64,000 nt of DNA from positions 208,501 through 272,500 of the forward strand of contig CAUYUJ010006524.1 of the NCBI GenBank assembly GCA_963575745.1. Direction: 5' to 3'. This DNA is from Prorocentrum cordatum (Eukaryota > Sar > Dinophyceae > Prorocentrales > Prorocentraceae). Of the stretch, positions 9,781-20,339 are shown in pieces. The stretch's first letter is position 1; every line of letters begins with the position of its first letter. Made by a program: the position numbers and the translations under genes. A model generated the notes under the pieces. It searched no databases and had not been told where the DNA came from. It saw nothing but the letters and a program-made list of their open reading frames with translations.

Positions 9781-10012
9781 GGATCCTCGATCGAGCGGGC
9801 TGTGGCAGTTTCCTCCGCTCGCTGGGCTCCCGGGGCCCCCGAAGGCCCACCTCGTCATGTTTGACATGTGCGTGCGCACGACAGACCGCAATAAGCCTAC
9901 GTACATCATGACAAAAACCAGGCACGTCGATCAGACATCGGTTGTTCGTGATAAACACGCTCATGCGCCGCTGGCGTCGGCTACACGTAAGAGTGACCCT
10001 TGGCCAGCGTGA
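9765..10012 (+). pseudogene. Methyltransferase-like domain, ENP-type motif
   Basis: AFRLEDPRSSGLWQFPPLAG is close to the family's 'AFSIENPRSSRLW.FPP'. The EN of motif VI is changed to ED here. LVMFDMC and NKPTYIMTKTRHVDQ follow, then DKHAHAPLASATRKSD, matching the family's 'F.MC.YG...KKPT..LT' and 'H.HAPL.G'. A stop at 10010-10012 closes the frame. I saw no continuation of the family's usual C-terminal region. Confidence 0.65.
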
Positions 10013-12057
10013 CCTTTAGTGATGGCCCGAATGGGGTCGAACAGATTTTCTTGAGGAGTGCGCTCGGCCTCGCGTCGGCGCGCGCTGCACAAGTCTGCGA
10101 TCGCATCAGAGCGCGCTTGATTCAGGGCGCGCCCCTCGCAATCGATCGCGACGCATGCACGGTGCATTCTGCCGCGTGCTTCGTTTGGCAAGGGGGGGGC
10201 CCAGTCGAGCGGGCGACGTGCTCTCCGCTTTGGAACTGGTCCCAAATCTTCCTGGATTAACTTTGACTAACTTTGAATCACTTTTCGCATTCCTCGCTTT
10301 ACAATTCAATTCTTTACTTTTGAAAGTTATTCGCGGCCGCGGGGGGGGGGGCAAGTTTCGGCCCGTTTTCGGCCTTGACGCCGGACCGGGTCAAACGTCA
10401 TCGCGATGCGGCCCGGCAGTGCCAGGACATTCCGCGGTGGCGCCCGATCACGTCTGGTTTCGCACAGCCCTCGGGCGGGTGTTCTGGGGCGCCCGGAACG
10501 CGTTGGCGGAAGTCCGCAATTGCCTGCTGGCGCGAGGGATCAATCGAAGCGTGCTCCACCGATCGTCGATGCAATTCGACGGCCTCGGCTTTCGCGGTTG
10601 CTCCAGGCCCCCACGGGCCCCCTCCTAAGGCCGCGCGCCAAAGGGCACTCTTGCCTAGGGTCGCTCGCACGTGTCGCCGATGGTGGGGCGTGCCAAAGTA
10701 AAGGGGGAAGGTGGCGCGGCGCTGCGCCCCGCGCACTCAGCTGTCAGGCGGATGCCCCGAGGCCTTTTGCGCGCCCTGTGGCGTGAGAAGTTGAGGCCCC
10801 TGAGCGGCCCGCCGGCTCGTCTTTGGAGCCCCCGTGGATGCGAGCTTGGAAGCGAGAGCTTCGCGATGGTTGCCGTCGGCCGTTTCGCCGCGATCTCAAA
10901 CTCGACGAGCCCGGGGTCGGCGACCTCGGGGCCGGGGGCGGCGACGCGGCGCGGCAGGGCGCCGACGGCGTCGCGAAGCACAGGGCGCTCTTTGGTCGCG
11001 CGAGTGCTGAAAGCGCCCGGGAAGCGGCCCGAGCAGGAGAAGCGCGCCCGCCGCCGCAGGTCGGCCACGCGCCTTGCTTGGTCGCGCCGCGCAGCGCCGG
11101 CCAGGCGCCCATGGCGGCTGGCGGCGGCGACGGGGCGCGCCCTCAGGCCGCGCCGAGCGACGCTTGCAGAGCCCCAGCCGCGGGCGCTCGAGAAGGCCGG
11201 GCTGCTGGGCGCGGACGCCGCGGACGGACTCGCGTGCGAGCACTTTGCCGAGAAGTGCCTGGCGCGGGAGGGCCCTGCGGCGGGGCGCTACCTGAGGCGC
11301 GCGACGCTCTTGCTGAAGACCGAGGCCCCTGCTTAAGCGCGACCGCCTGCCCATCGGCCGCAAGGCTTTGGCTGGCCGGGGGAAGAAGCCTCCGAGTCGG
11401 ATCCGGGCTGGGGCACCAGAGGCTGCATGGCGAAGTGGATGCTCGACGACCATCGCGCGGAGCCATCGCGCCAGGGGGGGGCTGCAGTGCAACGGCTACG
11501 CGATGCCGTCGGAGGATTCGAACCTGACAGAAGGGAACGCGGTGCCGCCGCTGCCTCAGGCGAGCCGACGGCGCGCGGAGGCGCGGGGCATCGCGCAGGG
11601 CGACTCAGAGCGGAAGAGGATCGCGAAGCTAGGTCTCCAGAACATGGCCTAGGTCGGGGTGACCAACGGGCAGTGGTTGAGGGGCCGCCTCGAGCGTCTG
11701 CTCAAGAGGCGCTCCAGCAACGCGATCTATTGTTTCGCGTCGCCCTGCAGCGGTGCGAAAAGGATTTCAGGCCGCGTTGCCGGGGGGGCGGGTTCAACTC
11801 GTTCAAGGCGTGCCCGCGTGCGGCCCGCCATGGTGAGCCCTCCAAGACAGGCTCAACAGCCGTTTGTTGACCGCGCAGAGCGCAGCAGAGAGGCTACTGG
11901 AATAATCGTTCGTTATGCGGGCGCTATGAGAAGCGCGGTCGCATATTCAAGTAGTTGCCCATGATGACTAAGTGCAGTAGAAGCTTAGACTCAGGTCTAG
12001 GCACGCAGGCCAAACTGGCTGCGCCTCGCTTGGAATTTCTGATTTTGGTTATGTGGC
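10013..12057. other. GC-rich stretch with long but unrecognised frames
   Basis: Overlapping long frames occur on both strands between 10400 and 11870. The plus frame 10671-11336 ends GLACEHFAEKCLAREGPAAG and is the most protein-like, but it carries no motif I know. Being downstream of the RT element, it could be the element's degenerate 3' part. An AT-richer patch at 10260-10330 separates the two. No gene is called. Confidence 0.35.
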
Positions 12058-12600
12058 ACGGCAGATCACACGACCGGTGAGTTACGGTGGTAATCGAGGT
12101 TTTCTTGATGTACGTCAATGCGGGTATTTACGTTGCCGCGCACCCGCCAAGCGCTGCCGTCGAACACCTTCGGCGCAGAGGTGTCCGAGAAAAAAGAGGA
12201 TTCAAGGATTCAGAGTTCGAGTCGCAGCGAGATCTGGTGCTGGGCAGAAGTGATGAGTGATGTATCTAGCTTGCTGTTGAATCTTTCTGAAACGACGTTG
12301 AAACACTGTCGTTTGTGCGTTTTTGCCCCCCACAGCCCCACCCTTGCTGACGCGCATCTGTGCACATGTTCCTTCCAGATTGCCTGTCCTGTGCGCGCAG
12401 TGTTTGCTCGTGGTGATAATCGAGGTTGCCTTGATACACATCAATGCGAGTAGTTACGCTGCTGCGTGCCCGCCAAGCGTTGCCGTCGAACGCCTTTGGC
12501 GCCGAGGTGTTTGAACATGGAGAATGCAATGTGTCAAAGCTCGAGTAACTAAACGGTGAGATCTGGTGCTGGGCAGAAGTAATGAACGGTACATGTATAT
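12058..12600. repeat. Diverged direct duplication (~327 bp offset)
   Basis: Two diverged copies share TAATCGAGGTT (12092, 12416), CCCGCCAAGCG, TGCCGTCGAAC and GAGATCTGGTGCTGGGCAG (12228, 12558). Each copy spans about 185-200 bases. No coding signal is visible. An old segmental tandem duplication is likely. Confidence 0.65.
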
Positions 12601-13865
12601 TTAGACATGAATATAGAGAGATGGACTGCCGTGTTTAGGCCGCAGGGGGTGAAAGCTTGATGTCAGGGTTACAGGAAGTACGTGAGCCTCTGTTGCTGGC
12701 AGTGAGAATACGCGGCTGGCCTTTCTAAACATTAGGCCCGTCCTCGGCAAGTGCGGCCAGCGGGCGGGGATGCGTCGCTAGTAGTGGCGCCAGAGGAGCG
12801 ACGAACATTTCGCATGAGACTTCTTCGCCAGCGGTGATTCTGCATATTGGAAAGTCCGACGGCTGCGCGAATGGAGCGCGGACACTTGTCAAAATGGGGT
12901 TCTCGCGCTAGTGACGCGCACAACCGTTTTGTGCGTTTCATTCATGTACACAGATGGTGGGCGAGTGTTCTTGAGGACGGGTGCTTGCTCTGCCGCAGCG
13001 AGCAACCGCTGTGAACCGCCAGTGTTGAGTTCGTTAATTGCAGATTATTTATCCTGCCCTCGTCGTCGTGATCCGTTTCTTCCACGGGATGAGCTTTTGA
13101 CAACAAAAACGGCAACGCTACAGCTGCTCATCGCAGGTGCTGCTTTTTGCAACCCGCATCCTCCAGATATTTGCTAAGCAAGCTGTGCTACTCATGTAGG
13201 CCCACGGGGATGCGCACGATAGTTGACATAATTTTTCAGAGCGTCCCAGTCGTAGAGCGACCTTCCTGGAACACCAAGGCGATTGTAAAAGAAATGGTGG
13301 GAAACAGTCCCTTACGGTTGCGAAAGGACCCCCGCACCAGGAGGTAAGGATGGGGAGGGGTGTAGCCCCGCGGCGAAACACAGCGGTTGACTGTCCCATT
13401 TCGGGGGCTGCCAGGGTTTTGCTCAGGCCCCGTCTCCCCCCGACATGGCGGCATCTCCAAACGACCTGCGGTCGAGGGTTTCAGCCTTCATCGACAAACC
13501 GATCCGCAGCTCCCAGCTCGAAAAGGGAGGACCCAATTCGAGCTTCGAGTTGCGGATCGGTATGGGCATCCCATCCGACTGGGGGGATCCAGTTCGATCG
13601 GGGGGACCCCATTCGAGCTCAGCGAGGAGGCCTCATCGACAAATGGACCCGAGGAAGGGCATCAGGCTCTTCCCATACCTCGAGCGCCCTGCAAGAGCAG
13701 GACGGCGTGCCTTCCCGAGCCCCGCCCTCCGCAGACCCACTTCCAAAGAGGGGGGCGCGGACATCCAACGTCACCGCGCGATTCGAGGACAGGTGCGCAC
13801 GCGGGCGTTGAGATCTTCTGTGGGATCCCGGTCTGTAAGATTGGAAAGAGCGTGTTCTACCGCTT
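12601..13865. other. No gene recognised
   Basis: Mixed composition. Some short frames are open (for example minus 13118-13399), but none shows a motif. From 13340 on the sequence becomes rich in G and C runs that lead into the foldback element. Confidence 0.4.
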
Positions 13866-14830
13866 CTGGCGGAAAACCGGGGGGGGTCACTACCGGTTCG
13901 AACCCCTCCCCCCCCTTCCGGAAAACCGGGGGGGGTCACTGCCGGTTCGAACCCCTCCCCCACCCCCCCAGCTCGTCATGAAAAGGGGGGGGGTCGAACC
14001 CCCCCCCCCGAAAACCGGGGGGGGGTCACTACTGGTTCGACCCCCCTCCCTCCTCGAAAACCGAAGGGGGGTGCGGACAGTGGTGGGGACGGTGGTGGTG
14101 GGGACAGTGGTGAGGGGACAGCGGGACAGTGGTGGGGACAGTGGGACAGTGGTGGGGACTGCAGTGGTGGGGACAGTGGTGAGGACAATGGAGGGAACAG
14201 TGGGGACACTGCACAGTGGTGGGGACGGTGGTGGTGGGAACAGTGGTGTGGGGACAGGGGGAGGTGGAAACAGTGGGACAGTGGAGGGTAATTGCAGTGG
14301 TGGTGTCGGGGACAGTGGTGAAGGCGGTGGCGAGGACGGCGGTGGGACAATGGGACAGAGGTACAGTGGGGACAGTGGTGGGGACAGTGGGGACAGTGGT
14401 GGGAACAGTGGGACAGCTCAGTGGGACAGCGGAGGAGTCAGTGGGACAGTGGGGACAGTGGGGATAGTCGGGCAGTGGTTGGGGCCGTGGAGAAAGTGGG
14501 GAGTGTGGAACCGTGGTGGGAACAGTGGTGGGGACAGTGGGGACAGTGCGACAGTGGTGGGAGCACTGGTGGGGACAGTAGGGACGGTGGTGGAACCAGT
14601 GGGGACAGTGGTGGTGAGGACAGTGGTGCTGGGAACAACAGTGGGGGATGTGGCGCGGACGGTGGTAGGGACCGGGAGTCGTTTGCTGGCGGTGAGTGGG
14701 GGGGGGGGGGGAGGGGTTCGAACCGGTAGTGACCCCCCCTCCGGTTTTCGAGGGGGGGGGGGGGGGGCTTTCGAACCCCCCCCCCCCCGGTTTTCGAGGG
14801 GGAGGGGGGGGCGGAGGGGTTAGGGGAGGG
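13866..14830. mobile_element. Foldback element with internal minisatellite
   Basis: Left modules (13866-14065) repeat GAAAACCGGGGGGGGTCACT, then ACCGGTTCGAACCCCT, two to four times. Right modules (14695-14830) are the same words on the opposite strand: AGGGGTTCGAACCGG, then TAGTGACCCCCC and GGTTTTCGAG. The interior (14070-14695) is a degenerate array of GGGACAGTGGTG words. This is the layout of a foldback-type mobile element. GGTTCGAACCC also equals the tRNA B-box consensus, but no A box or cloverleaf is present. Confidence 0.6.
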
Positions 14831-15593
14831 GGGGGTTTTGCCGGGGGAGGGGAGGGGGGGGGGGTCCAGCAGGGGAGCGGGAGGGATTTTCGGAGGAGGG
14901 GGGGGGAACCCCCGGGTTCCGGAGGAAGAGGGGGGCAATTTTCCACAGTAAAGCGGCGGTGGATCACGCTCTCTCTAAGATTGGCATCGCCTTGTCCCAG
15001 TGCCGATCTTAAGGTCTCGCCCAGTTTCTCAGGGCACACCCATAATGTAGTCTTCGCTTTGGGCTTTTCAGTGCTTGGGATAGTGATGAAACCGAGGGAG
15101 GCTGGTTAGCATTGGCGGCAAGATCGGAAGATTGGAAGTCGGGGTTCCTTCCTCCGAAGAGCAGAACGAGTCTGCAGAGTAGTAGTCGCTTATGATTATG
15201 ATGTTTCTCGTTGTTATATTCCTCACCCCCCTATGCCTGGGTGAGGCTGACAGGCCACCATTGTCTCATGAGCGGGTACCTGCTGCATGACCAGCGTGCA
15301 GCTCTGTCTTGATTGCCATGTCTTTCGGATCATGCAGTTGGGCTGCAAGTCCTGTGAGGTTGAATTCAGCATCGGCGCTAGTACATCCGTTGTGGAAAGC
15401 TGGCCGAATTCGGCATAACCCGTCTACAACTTTTTTCATCAAGTTAGCATTTCAATTTGATCATGGCCACTCCGACTGAATGGCCCCTCAATTTAGTTGT
15501 ACAGTTTTAGAATAGTTCTTGCAAAGACCTCCCATGGGCCGACTCCTAAGTGCAGCTCCGATGCGACTGCCTTGTCTGTTATCTCATTCGCAG
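14831..15593. other. No gene recognised
   Basis: G-rich to about 14940, then mixed AT-richer sequence (15110-15480) without repeats or convincing frames. Confidence 0.4.
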
Positions 15594-15680
15594 GTCCTCG
15601 AGGTTGACGACCTCCCCGAGTTGGCCGTGGAAGACGAAGGACTCCGGGCTTGCGGTCCAATAACTCGCCGCCCACCAACA
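15594..15680 (+). CDS. Candidate short exon, unidentified
   Basis: After a pyrimidine-rich stretch ending ATTCGCAG, the frame reads VLEVDDLPELAVEDEGLRAC. The acidic, balanced composition and the splice-like boundary suggest an exon. The 3' boundary is unknown and no family is recognised. Confidence 0.3.
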
Positions 15681-16019
15681 AAAAAACAACTTAACCCGAA
15701 TGCCTCGATTTGCCCTCCATTTCCAGTGGGGGGGGTCGGGGAACATTGAAAATACACATGGAAGCCGTACCGCCCCCCCATCCCGAAATACGGACGAAAT
15801 TCGGGTCTTCTGGTTGGGTTGGGGTGGTTTGGCAGTTAGTCAATGACTCTCCAGACGCCTCTTCACACCCCGCAGGGCCAGGTTCACAGGTGGCACATCC
15901 AACAAGAAGTTGGCCTGCTAGCAGGCGCCCCATGGACAGTTCTTATCCCCTCAGCGGCCAGGAGACCCACAGCAGCCCTGGAGCTCCGTAGGACCCCCAA
16001 AGATCGACGAAGAATGTGG
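15681..16019. other. Weak coding hint only
   Basis: A plus frame at 15843-16034 reads GQVHRWHIQQEVGLLAGAPW with balanced composition. It could be a relic exon. Nothing else is visible. Confidence 0.25.
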
Positions 16020-16127
16020 CCCACCACCCCATGATTTCTAAGGGGGGAGGTTGGGGTTCACTTCGCTCGGGAGGTCCTGAACGAAGTGAACCCTACCTCC
16101 CCTCTTAGAAATCGTGGGGTGGTGGGG
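16020..16127. repeat. Near-perfect long hairpin
   Basis: The left arm (16020-16065) reads CCCACCACCCCATGATTTCT, then AAGGGGGGAGG and TTCACTTCG. The right arm (16082-16127) is its reverse complement with about three mismatches and one bulged base. The loop is about 16 bases (CTCGGGAGGTCCTGAA). The roughly 46 bp stem would suit a foldback element footprint or a small-RNA precursor. Confidence 0.85.
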
Positions 16128-16429
16128 TAGGGTTCGCATGTGGCCTCCTAGAAGGCCTTAGGGCCGGTGCCGCTGACCTGAAGGGGGAGCCCGAGGCGGC
16201 AGGGCCAATATAATTATCTGATCGCCATTTTTTGATGGGTCTGGTGCGGGGGTCCTTCACGTGCGTCCAGAAGATGCCTCGACGACCAACAACTGCATCG
16301 GCATAAACGTTCCGAGGTCCGCGCCGGGCTCGCCTGCGTTCGGGGTGCGGATGGCGCCCGGGGGCGGCGCCGAAGTTGCCTGCAAAGGAGCTCTGCGCAG
16401 ACCTCCGCAAGCGTGTGTTTGCAGCCAGC

Positions 16430-16590
16430 TCGTATAGTGAAGATGCGCGGTAAGGATGCAAAGGATGGGAGGCCCGTGCCGAAGCTCTTCGGGCTGGGCC
16501 AGCTATCGAAAGTGGCTGCGTGGGGACCGAAGATGGCCGAAGTGGCAAGGATGCAAGGGTACCTTTTGGGAAGCCGAGAGTCCTTACGAT
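16430..16590 (+). repeat. Dispersed repeat R2, first copy
   Basis: CGTATAGTGAAGATGCGCGG, GAAAGTGGC, GGCAAGGATGCAAGGGTACC and TTTGGGAAG occur in the same order as in the reverse complement of 51237-51390. On the opposite strand both copies keep a readable PKGTLASLPLR, so the repeat may derive from coding sequence. Confidence 0.65.
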
Positions 16591-17859
16591 CCTGGTTGGC
16601 TGTAAGATGTTTTCCGTTCTTCTAACAGCTGGGGTCTGGTTCCAAGACAATCGGAGGTTGGTAGACCTCCTACCCTGACACTTCGATTAGCGAATTTCCC
16701 GTTTTCTGTTCGCGAGAGGGCGTCGCGGCCGTCGTTTTTGCTGGCCCAGGTCCGTCGGTTTCGGTCCTGGGCCGTTTCCACGCAATGGTGGTTTGCCACA
16801 GGGAGGCTGGTCCACCGCCGAGACAGATCGGCAGAAACGTAACTTTTCGGAGGCCCGCGCTGATTGCCCACGAGACCGACACCGATCTGGCTGGGGGCTG
16901 TTCCCCCTCACCTCCGACTATCATGTTTACTTTGATGTCTCATCATGATTATGTTTCCTCCTCCTCCCGCATCATCTCTTGCCACTTCCTCCTGCGTATC
17001 GAGTCCGTCTACTCAATTTTTGCTTGTTCCAGGCTGCTGAGCGCATCGCTGCACACTGGGTGACTCTCTGAGCAGCAGCCGCGCACTGCAACTGGTGTGT
17101 CGTCCAGGCATACTTCCGACTTGCTGGGTTGTTCCTCCCTTCTTGTTTCAACCTGAGCCAGGCCAGTTCCCCTTCAGTCGTTCATGCTCTGACCACCTCA
17201 TCATGGGCTCGTTCCAGCCCCGTCCAACATTTCCAGCCCTGGCCACCTCCACGTTTTCCAGAATTTCCGACTTCAGCTTTTTCCAGGTCTTCTGTGAGTT
17301 CATTATGGGTTGCTTTTGGGCTTCTTGATGTGAGTACATGACTTCGGACGCCTCGTCGCCCCATGCAGGGCCAGCTGAGATCTCTGGGGCTGGAGTCCCT
17401 CAGACGGCTACAGCACGAAGGTACACCCAATGATAGTGTTCCTCCATCCTCTCCTCGAAGTTTACTCCTTGGGGGGTGAGGCTTCGTATGTGTCCCAGCC
17501 CTCTTGTGTTGGGCACTCGCTTTGAAAACCATTTTCCTAATTCCTCAGTGCATAGCACTCTTTTGTATAGAGAACTGCAGCTCCTCCTCTTATGATGTTC
17601 CAGCCAACTTTAGCCTTGACCACCAGAAAGAATTTCGAACACCAAAAAAGTACCGAAACTCGAGAGTTTCCACGTGTCGGGCCCTGGGAGACACTCGTCC
17701 GATACTGCTTCGACACTTCTCCGGGCGCTCGAACTTATTTCATGGATTACGATGGGAGCAACATGATCCTCCTCTCCAATCCTCTACCGCCTCCTCCCCT
17801 CCTCCTGCCTCCTACCTCCTACTTTGCCTGCTGGCTCGCTCCCTTGGTGATCCCTTCCT
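16591..17859. other. No gene recognised
   Basis: Mixed composition with short frames only. C/T-rich at 17755-17830. No repeat to other parts of the window was noticed. Confidence 0.4.
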
Positions 17860-19015
17860 GACTGCGCAAGTGCCGCCAATTTCCGTTGGCTCTTGGGAGG
17901 TCCAGCGGAGTGAGGTCCTGCGCGCACCCATACAGGACCCCCCCCTGTGGGCGCACCAAGCTGTGCAAATGTCGCCGCTTTCGTGAGCTCCTGAAAATTG
18001 TAACGGAGCGACGTCCAACGCCGATCTAAACGGGACCTTCCCTCCCTGGGCGCAGCCGATTTGGTGATATCCTTAGAGGTCCAGCAGATCGTCGTCCTCT
18101 CCCGCCTCTTCCCGTCCTCATGCCTCCTACCTGCAATCTGCCTCCTCCAAGCCTGCTGCCATTGCCGACGGCGTAACTGTCGCCAAACGTGCCCCCCCCC
18201 CATCCCCGCCCTCCGCGTTGCCAATTGAGCCGCGGTCGCCACTTTCGTGTTTTCGTGTGTGGTCCGGCGGGGTGACATCCTACGTGGATGCAGATTCGAC
18301 TTCTCTTTGCAGGACGCTGCCAACTGTTCAACCGTCGCCGTTCTCGCGAGCTCCTGGGGAGTCCAGCGGCGTGACGTCCTACGCGGATCCGAAGTGGACC
18401 TCTCCCTCCCTGTGCGCAGCCATCTGCGTAATTGACGCCGCGCTCTTGACTTCCTGTGAGGTCAGCGGAGTGACGTCCAAAGCGGATCTAAACGGAACCT
18501 CCCCTCACGGGGCGTTGCCAATTGCGCGACTGTCGCAACCTTCATGAGATCTTGAGGGATCTGGCGGAGAGAGGTCACACGGATCCAAACCAGCGGTCTT
18601 TTTCTTTTGGCGTTGCCAATTTGCGGCGTTGCCAACTGCGCAGTTGGCACCACTTCTGTGAGCTTCCGGGAGGGCCGTCGGAGTTGCGCCCTGCCTGAAT
18701 CCAAACGGGATTTCCCCCTCCGCGGGCGCTGTTCTAGAGCTCGGACCTCTTTATTTTATTGTTCGTCGTTCATTCGTCGTTCGTCTTCCCCCCCTTCCGC
18801 GGAAGGAAACTCCTGGAGGAAGGAGGCGAAAGCCTCGTGTCCCTCGCAGCTCCTTGGTGCAAGAGCCAGGGCACGCGTGCCACTTGTCGCCACGTTCCTG
18901 TTTTGCATATGGGAGGCCCAGGGTGACGTCCTACGCGGGTACTGACGGGACCTCCCCGTCCCTGGGCGCCGCCAACCGCGCAACAGCCGCAATTGTCGCG
19001 AGCTTCTGGGCGGCT
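17860..19015. repeat. Degenerate ~100 bp tandem array
   Basis: About nine or ten diverged units share, in order, GCCAACTGCGCAA, GTCGCCACTTTCGTGAGCT, CCTGGGAGTCCAGCGG, TGACGTCCTACGCGGAT, AACGGGACCTC and CCTCCCTGGGCGCAG. A cleanly readable unit at 18320-18420 is 100 bases. The array is interrupted at about 18070-18200 and 18720-18890. Minus frames repeat AQLATPREGRFRLDPLWTSL, but 100 is not a multiple of three, so a protein repeat is unlikely. Confidence 0.7.
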
Positions 19016-19421
19016 TCAGCGCAGCAACTTCCTACGAGACTGTCTTTTATCGTCGGGCGTGGGCAGGCCCACACGTTGGCTTCTTCCAGGATCCCCATCG
19101 GTCGTCCAAAGCAGGTATTTTTGGATCCCCAGAACCCAATGTACTTCAAGCGCCTTCCTACTTCAAGGATCGATATGCTTTTGCTGCGTGTTGTTGCTCT
19201 CAGGGCGGGCCCGAACCCAATCTGCTCTATCCGCCTTCCCACTTCATGTTTCTACCTGCTTCTTCCGACCGATGGGTAGGGGTAATGTCGGCAGAGGGGC
19301 CCCCACCCATGGTGGGTTTGGTCTTCGCCCGCGGCGTCATAAGCTTGGACGGTGTGGATTAAGGCAGCGTGTGCCTCATGCGTTGTGGTTTCCGGCCGCG
19401 GGCGCCCGACGACTCGGCTTA
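19016..19421. other. No gene recognised
   Basis: Mixed sequence. A loose duplication around 19130-19260 (CCAATGTACTTCAAGCGCCT versus CCAATCTGCTCTATCCGCCT) suggests another old repeat. Confidence 0.35.
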
Positions 19422-19572
19422 AGTCGGGCCTGTCCCTCTACAGGAGGAATGTTCAAACTAGGAAAAAATAGTATGGGGACGATTTGTTGTGCATATATTT
19501 TTCGGGGGGGGGGGGGGGCAATTTTTGAGTTTATTTGTCCTCCAAAATCAGCCTGTAGGAGGACATGCCCGA
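19422..19572. mobile_element. MITE-like element, family R3
   Basis: Terminal inverted repeats: GTCGGGCCTGTCCCTCTAC at the left, and the reverse complement of the right end GTCGGGCATGTCCTCCTAC, about 19 of 22 matching over the whole repeat. About 151 bases, AT-richer interior with one G run, no coding capacity. Related copies lie at 47907-48060 and 57524-57679, with a left-end fragment at 47514-47580. Confidence 0.75.
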
Positions 19573-20339
19573 CCGAAGGCTAGGCAGTCGCGCGCCTTTC
19601 GCGCAGCCGCTTGTCCTTAGACCATGTGCTGTTCTCTTCTAGAAGGCCCACGCGCGGGAGAAGCCGCGGCCGCGGCGCAGCAGCAGTGCATACAGCACAG
19701 GCAAGAGCAGCCGATGGCGCCCCGCAGCCCAGCATCAGTTCTATGAGTTGTAGTCCTCGGAGTGGGCTAGCCCACGCACGCATATCAGTTTTAGTGGTTC
19801 AAGCGTTGCCATTGCGGGCCAATGATGAGCCCTTCTCTGAGTGGACGCACCGGAAGTGCTACGAGTCCAAGGGCAGTTCGCACTGAAAGTTTCGGTGGTG
19901 GCCCCTGAACGATCCACGATGCGTTGGGTTCACGTTTGGGTGGTTGAAGCGCAGGGCGCTAAGGAGCCTTCCGACATGTTGGTGGACTCTCGCAGATAGG
20001 GCATCCAATGATGATGACATGTTGCGCGCAGGTTTGCTCAGTGGACCCGTTTTGGGCTTGAACCACACGATGGAGGGAGGAGGGGGCGAGAAGCGGAGGG
20101 TGAGGATGGGCGAGAGGGATATGAAACGTGATAGGGTGCAGGGTTTCGGTATTCCCCTTCGTCGTCCTCTTCCCTTTCATTTTCCCGCCGACATCCTCGT
20201 CATTTTCTTGCTTGTGCTCACTCCCCTCGTCTATCGTACCTGTTCTTCTGAAAAAGCAACTGCGCAGGGCTGTTGTCTGCCCCGTCGGCCCTGCCAGCGA
20301 GCCTCGAGAACGGCCTCGAAGCTTACATAAACATACAGC
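19573..20339. other. No gene recognised
   Basis: GC-rich up to 19760, then mixed. No motif in the open frames and no clear repeat. Confidence 0.4.

Larger units (their letters stand above)
6363..10012 (+). mobile_element. Degenerate RT plus methyltransferase-like retroelement
   Basis: Ordered pieces of one long protein lie on the plus strand but in changing frames: an N-terminal region (6363-6986), a pre-RT and RT palm (7054-8395), an RT thumb and connection (8383-8800), an Ala/Arg-rich linker (8800-9400) and a SAM-methyltransferase-like domain (9400-10012). From memory of dinoflagellate genomes, this order, and motifs such as PNALHRRPP, VDN, ERWR and EDPRSSGLW, belong to an abundant lineage-specific retroelement family. 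At least five frame changes and lost residues show that it is dead or heavily interrupted. Terminal repeats, a primer-binding site and target-site duplications were not found, so the element class is open. A large multi-intron host gene is the alternative. Confidence 0.75.

Noticed and set aside
13890-14745. tRNA genes suggested by several GGTTCGAACCC words
   Set aside because: No A box at the right distance and no cloverleaf; the word is part of a repeated module.
14029-15039. 336-codon minus frame rich in His/Pro/Cys
   Set aside because: A read-through of the GGGACAGTGGTG minisatellite and G/C runs of the foldback element.
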